Both the position numbers and the translations under genes were made by a program. A stretch of 9,996 nucleotides of DNA from an uncultured bacterium (lineage in GTDB: Bacteria; Bacillota; Clostridia; Oscillospirales; Ruminococcaceae), in contig CAKWRB010000031.1 of the NCBI GenBank assembly GCA_934845495.1, positions 1-9,996 on the forward strand, read 5' to 3'. This document shows positions 7,277 through 9,996 of the stretch, piece after piece. Every line of letters starts with the position of its first letter. Within the stretch, counting starts at the first letter, position 1. The notes beneath the pieces are model-generated. The model was not told the origin of the DNA, made no database searches, and saw only the letters and a list, made by a program, of their open reading frames with translations.

Positions 7277-8662
7277 ATGAGTTTTCGCACCAACTATGAC
7301 ATTGCCATCATTGGCGGCGGTATTGGAGGGCTGATGACTGCATACCGGCTGGTTGAACAGGCGCCGGAGCTGTCCATCTGCCTGATGGAACGCGGCCGGG
7401 ACATCCGGGACCGCATCTGCCCCATTGTTGCCGGCAAAGTAAAAAAATGCATCAAATGTGAACCCTGTGCCATCATGGAGGGACTGGCCGGCGCCGGTGC
7501 CTTCTCGGATGGCAAATATGTGATCTCCACCGAGTACGGCGGCTGGCTCACCGATTTTCTTCCCCCCGAGACGGTAATCCGCTACATCGAGGAAGCGGAC
7601 AGCATCATGGTGCAGCACGGGGCCACCACCGAGCGCTTTATGCCCAATGATGAGCTCAAGCGTCTCTGCCTGGAACATGACCTGCATATGCAGCAGGCCC
7701 AGGTCAAGCACCTGGGGACCGATTCCAACTTTGAAACCATGGGGCACCTCATCGATTCGCTCCGGGATCGGGTGGACATCCATTCCCGCACCACCGTTAC
7801 CGATGTGGACCGGGAAAGCCATCGGATCACTGCCTGCGACGCCGAGGGTGAGCACCAGTTCACTGCAGACCGCATCATCTTTGCAGTGGGGCGGGCTGGC
7901 TCCAACTTCTTCTCCGGCTGGTGCCAGAAGAACGGAATTCCCCTGCGCAACAACCAGGTGGACATCGGTGTCCGGGTCGAACTGCCCTCCATCATCTGGG
8001 AGCATTTCTCCAAGAAGATCTACGAGCCCAAGATCCTCTACCGGTCCAAGCAGTATGGGGATACCACCCGGATGTTCTGCTTCAACGAGCGCGGTCAGGT
8101 GGTGACCGAAAACACCGACGGCATTCTCACCGTCAATGGACATGCCTTCCGCAGCGAAGAAAAGAAATCGAAGAACTCCAACTTCGCCCTGCTTTCCACC
8201 ATCCGCTTTACCCAGCCCTTCAACTCCCCCATCGAGTATGCCCGCCATGTGGCAAGTCTGGCCAATCTCATCAGCGGCGGCAGTGTACTGGTTCAGCGCC
8301 TGGGAGACCTGATGGTGGGCCGCCGCACCGACGAAAAGCGCCTGGCTCAGTCCTACACCCGGCCGACACTGGATGCCGTACCCGGCGACCTGAGCCTGTG
8401 TATGCCAAAGCGCCAGCTGGACAACATTGTGGAAACCCTCTATGCTCTGGACAAAATTGCCCCGGGCACCGCCAACTACGACACCCTGCTCTATGGCATC
8501 GAGTGCAAATACTATTCCGCCCGACCGGAGTGTGAAAACTTCATGCTGAGCGGCACAAAGGAGATCTATGCCATCGGCGATGGAGCCGGCATCACCCGCT
8601 CTCTCTCCCAGGCTGCAGCCAACGGTCTGTATGTAGCGGACCAGATCCTTGCCGCCCGCTGA
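7277..8662 (+). CDS. FAD-dependent oxidoreductase (COG2509-like) with Cys-x2-Cys-x2-Cys motif
   Basis: A 461-residue flavoprotein. The N-terminal Rossmann dinucleotide site is DIAIIGGGIGGLMTAYRL (8-25) with GxGxxG at 13-18 and Glu38 in the position that binds the adenosine ribose. Cys48 and a C58-x2-C61-x2-C64 cluster follow, then GLAGAGAFSDGKY (69-81), a motif I associate with COG2509 uncharacterised FAD-dependent dehydrogenases. The C-terminus closes the FAD site with IYAIGDGAGITRSLSQAAANG (430-450). The cysteines could hold a metal or iron-sulfur centre or be redox active; that is inference. No signal peptide or membrane span is seen. ATG 7277 has AAGGAGG eight bases upstream. It is the second gene of the operon with the glycosyltransferase, and the terminator at 8675-8707 follows the stop by 12 bases. 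Substrate unknown. Confidence 0.88.
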   Translation: MSFRTNYDIAIIGGGIGGLMTAYRLVEQAPELSICLMERGRDIRDRICPIVAGKVKKCIKCEPCAIMEGLAGAGAFSDGKYVISTEYGGWLTDFLPPETVIRYIEEADSIMVQHGATTERFMPNDELKRLCLEHDLHMQQAQVKHLGTDSNFETMGHLIDSLRDRVDIHSRTTVTDVDRESHRITACDAEGEHQFTADRIIFAVGRAGSNFFSGWCQKNGIPLRNNQVDIGVRVELPSIIWEHFSKKIYEPKILYRSKQYGDTTRMFCFNERGQVVTENTDGILTVNGHAFRSEEKKSKNSNFALLSTIRFTQPFNSPIEYARHVASLANLISGGSVLVQRLGDLMVGRRTDEKRLAQSYTRPTLDAVPGDLSLCMPKRQLDNIVETLYALDKIAPGTANYDTLLYGIECKYYSARPECENFMLSGTKEIYAIGDGAGITRSLSQAAANGLYVADQILAAR

Positions 8663-8674
8663 CCATCTGAAAGA

Positions 8675-8707
8675 AAAAAGCCTGAGTCAAATCGACTCAG
8701 GCTTTTT
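8675..8707. terminator. Bidirectional intrinsic terminator between convergent genes
   Basis: A perfect 9-bp GC-rich stem (GCCTGAGTC, 8680-8688, with GACTCAGGC, 8694-8702) has a 5-base loop AAATC and is flanked by AAAAA (8675-8679) on the left and TTTTT (8703-8707) on the right, extending pairing to 14 bp. The T-tract on each strand means it can end the rightward oxidoreductase transcript and the leftward nitroreductase transcript. Confidence 0.9.
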
Positions 8708-8721
8708 GTGATTTTGGAGCG

Positions 8722-9234
8722 TTACCGCTTCCAGCCATTGTGATAAACCAGCTCCTCCAGCGGCTTACGGTTCCGAGGGCGACCCTCTTCAGCCGGGTAA
8801 CCCAGAGGGGTGAGCGCTACCACATCATACTCTGCCGGAATGCCCAGGGCCTCCTTGAGCGGCTCCTGGGTGAAACCGCCAATCCAACAGGTACCCAGAC
8901 CTTCCTCAGCAGCAGCCAGCATCATAAAGCTCAGAGCAATGGAGCAGTCCACGGTGGAAGCCCGCTGGTCGCAGCCCATATTCCGGGTGCTTACCGAGCA
9001 GACCACTACCGCCATCGGAGCTTAGACCAGCAGAGCCTGGCCCATGAAGGACACAAGGAACTTTTTCATCAGCTACGGATCATCCACTACTACAAAGCGG
9101 GTGGCATTGCTGCAGAGAGCTGTGGGTGCCAGCCGGCCAGCCTCCAGGATGCGCTGGAGCTTTTCCGGTTCCACCGGACGCTTTTCGTAATCACGGATGC
9201 TCTTTCTGGTTTCAATGGATTCATAAACAGTCAT
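8722..9234 (-). pseudogene. Nitroreductase-family FMN oxidoreductase, broken by two in-frame stops
   Basis: The reading frame would encode 170 residues, usual for small nitroreductases. It opens with MTVYESIETRKSIRDYEKRP, continues with PEKLQRILEAGRLAPT and RFVVVDDP, and ends with ASTVDCSIALSFMMLAAAEEGLGTCWIGGF, VVALTPLGYP and RKPLEELVYHNGW, all characteristic of the family. Two nonsense codons stay in frame with homology on both sides: TAG at codon 54 (9073-9075), where the family often has Glu after DDP, and TAA at codon 71 (9022-9024), just before APMAVVV. Each is one substitution from a sense codon and there is no frameshift. The FMN-contacting segment normally like SA-N-x-QPW-RF reads TALCSNATRF, so it also looks degraded. 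The ribosome site GGAGG and a promoter remain. A C-terminal fragment could start at ATG 9015 but lacks a good ribosome site. Sequencing error is possible, though two independent stops favour decay. Confidence 0.85.
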
Positions 9235-9279
9235 GTTGACAGACCTCCTATCCGGAATTTTGATGGTTTCTCTGCTCAA

Positions 9280-9309
9280 ATTATAGCGCACATCCAGGGA
9301 TTCTGTAAA
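9280..9309 (-). promoter_or_regulatory. Promoter of the nitroreductase pseudogene
   Basis: On the minus strand TTTACA (9304-9309) and a perfect TATAAT (9280-9285) are 18 bases apart, 45 bases upstream of the ATG at 9234. It is intact although the gene is not, suggesting recent inactivation. Confidence 0.6.
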
Positions 9310-9324
9310 GAGGGCCGGACAATG

Positions 9325-9352
9325 AAAAAAGGCCGGGATAAACCCAGCCTTT
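9325..9352 (-). terminator. Intrinsic terminator of the HPr gene
   Basis: Read leftward: AAAGGCTGGG, loop TTTAT, CCCGGCCTTT, then a run of T (the plus-strand A-run 9325-9330). The 10-bp stem has one G-U pair. It starts 37 bases past the HPr stop codon and lies just upstream of the nitroreductase promoter, so HPr appears monocistronic. Confidence 0.85.
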
Positions 9353-9389
9353 GAGCCATCGTATGATGGATTTGTATGCAGGAGAGAAA

Positions 9390-9653
9390 TTACTCTGCGA
9401 AGCCGGACTCTACCAGCTTAACCAGACCGTCCACAGCCTGCTCCTCATCGGAACCATCTGCCATGATGCGGATTGTGGTACCGCCTACGATACCCAGGGA
9501 CAGAACACCCAGAAGGCTCTTGGCGGTAACTCTTCTTTCGTCCTTCTCAACCCACACCGACGACTTGAACTCATTCGCCTTCTGGATGAAGAATGTAGCC
9601 GGGCGAGCGTGCAGACCAACCTGATTCTTAACAGAAACTTCCTTTACGAACAT
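9390..9653 (-). CDS. ptsH: Phosphocarrier protein HPr
   Basis: An 87-residue HPr, the standard length. The active-site motif GLHARPAT (13-20) puts the phospho-accepting histidine at His15. AKSLLGVLSLGI (44-55) puts the regulatory serine at Ser46, the residue phosphorylated by HprK. HPr passes phosphate from enzyme I to PTS EIIA proteins; Ser46-phosphorylated HPr acts as co-repressor with CcpA. Retention of His15 favours true HPr over Crh, which lacks that histidine. ATG 9653 has AGGAGAG about eight bases upstream. The gene has its own promoter (9734-9761) and terminator (9325-9352). No enzyme I gene (ptsI) adjoins it, unlike the ptsHI arrangement of many Firmicutes, so the symbol ptsH rests on sequence alone. 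Confidence 0.96.
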   Translation of the reverse strand: MFVKEVSVKNQVGLHARPATFFIQKANEFKSSVWVEKDERRVTAKSLLGVLSLGIVGGTTIRIMADGSDEEQAVDGLVKLVESGFAE

Positions 9654-9733
9654 AGCGATAACTCTCCTATTTCATTGATTTACTTGACCATATCGTGTGG
9701 CATACTGCAAACTGTACATACCAACTAATTAAC

Positions 9734-9761
9734 ATTATAGCATATCTCGAAGTTCCGTCAA
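9734..9761 (-). promoter_or_regulatory. Strong SigA-type promoter of the HPr gene
   Basis: On the minus strand TTGACG (9756-9761) and a perfect TATAAT (9734-9739) are 16 bases apart, with TG one base before the -10 as in an extended -10 element. The predicted leader is about 70-75 bases. The near-consensus boxes fit a highly expressed gene. Confidence 0.8.
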
Positions 9762-9880
9762 TTCAAAAAAGCAATTCATCTGTCAAAAGCCCGTTTTTTC
9801 TGCTTGTTTTCTAAGCATTTCCTGCTTGAAAAGGCCGTATTTGTGCAGATATACTATAAAATTTTCAACATGTTCAGCAG

Positions 9881-9901
9881 ATTGTTCAGCACAGGAACAA
9901 T
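9881..9901. promoter_or_regulatory. Perfect 7-bp dyad, operator-like
   Basis: ATTGTTC (9881-9887) and its exact complement GAACAAT (9895-9901) are separated by 7 bases. An extra TTCAGCA lies just left of it, repeated within the dyad. It sits 59 bases before the ATG at 9960, downstream of the possible -10. It may be an operator for a dimeric regulator or a small RNA hairpin; the regulator is unknown. Confidence 0.4.
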
Positions 9902-9959
9902 CATTGCCGGCAGAAGGTTGGCTGTTTTGATTTTGGCGTTCATCAGGAGGTTGAGTCCG

Positions 9960-9996
9960 ATGCAAATTTTACTTTCCGTTGCTGATTTCGAGCAAT
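9960..9996 (+). CDS. Start of an unidentified rightward gene, cut by the window edge
   Basis: ATG 9960 is preceded by a perfect AGGAGG (9945-9950) with 9 bases of spacing, so a real translation start is likely. Only MQILLSVADFEQ is visible, too little to assign a family. The frame is also open upstream to an ATG at 9870 that has no ribosome site. That longer version would read RRLSPMQIL near the start, faintly like the N-terminus of TrkH/KtrB potassium transporters, but the following residues do not support this. Function unknown. Confidence 0.5.
   Translation, partial: MQILLSVADFEQ

Larger units (their letters stand above)
9654..9959. other. AT-richer intergenic region between divergent genes
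   Basis: About 306 bases upstream of both HPr (left) and the gene starting at 9960 (right). It contains the HPr leader and promoter, the dyad at 9881-9901, and an AT-rich TACTATAAAAT stretch (9852-9862) that could be a -10 for the rightward gene, although its best -35-like sequence, TTGAAA (9826-9831), is 20 bases from TACTAT, too far for a good match. Nothing in it looks convincingly coding. Confidence 0.5.

Noticed and set aside
5918..8248. Minus-strand open frame of 776 codons opposite the glycosyltransferase and oxidoreductase
   Set aside because: Strikingly long, but it spans two well-supported plus-strand genes, their intergenic gap and a promoter, and shows no domain. It is best explained by codon bias, few stops arising on the complementary strand.
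9022..9075. Stop-codon readthrough or genetic-code reassignment in the nitroreductase
   Set aside because: TAA ends two well-supported genes in the same window, so reassigning it is implausible; degraded flavin-contact residues fit a pseudogene better.
9783..9965. Minus-strand 60-codon frame near the right edge
   Set aside because: It begins with TTG, overlaps the start of the rightward gene, and has no recognisable motif or ribosome site.
9870..9996. Longer version of the edge gene starting at ATG 9870, possibly TrkH/KtrB-like
   Set aside because: There is no ribosome site before 9870, it would run through the dyad and the AGGAGG, and the resemblance is limited to a few residues around RRLSPMQIL.
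1..9996. CRISPR arrays, tRNA/rRNA genes, insertion sequences, phage genes
   Set aside because: No regularly spaced repeats, transposase or integrase motifs, or RNA gene signatures were found by eye on either strand.

Overview
The window looks like a piece of chromosome from a moderately GC-rich clostridium, most plausibly an Oscillospirales/Ruminococcaceae-type gut anaerobe. The grounds are the gene content (HPr kinase, WhiA, RapZ, HPr with a regulatory Ser46), consensus SigA promoters, strong AGGAGG-type ribosome sites and the conserved housekeeping order. I cannot name a species. No phage, IS, CRISPR, tRNA or rRNA sequence was seen.

Layout. Positions 1-5800 hold a leftward cluster transcribed from a good promoter at 5848-5876: hprK, murB, rapZ, whiA, then dnaE, which runs off the left edge. 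Gaps between the last four genes are 7-24 bases, so they are probably one operon linking carbon-state sensing (HprK, RapZ), peptidoglycan precursor synthesis (MurB), division/segregation control (WhiA) and replication (DnaE). A 228-base divergent intergenic region then leads to a rightward two-gene operon at 6029-8662, encoding a GT4 glycosyltransferase and an FAD-dependent oxidoreductase with a Cys-x2-Cys-x2-Cys cluster. A perfect bidirectional terminator (8675-8707) separates it from a leftward nitroreductase gene. Next comes a monocistronic leftward ptsH-type gene for HPr with its own promoter and terminator. The last 340 bases are an intergenic region and the first codons of a rightward gene cut by the right edge.

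How the genes relate. HPr (9390-9653) carries both His15 and Ser46, and the HPr kinase/phosphorylase that would act on Ser46 is encoded about 3.6 kb away, so both halves of the carbon catabolite repression switch are in view.

Two genes are broken. dnaE loses about 20 codons and its frame at 1579-1597; the junction lies in a short inverted repeat, and the frame closes at codon 139. The nitroreductase gene has two in-frame stops (codons 54 and 71) but keeps its promoter and ribosome site. A broken dnaE is surprising in a gene expected to be essential, so assembly or sequencing error is a serious alternative. I saw no clear new multi-gene system. The most useful leads are the dnaE junction, the nitroreductase decay, the absence of a yvcK/mgfK gene between rapZ and whiA, and the altered glycosyltransferase motif.
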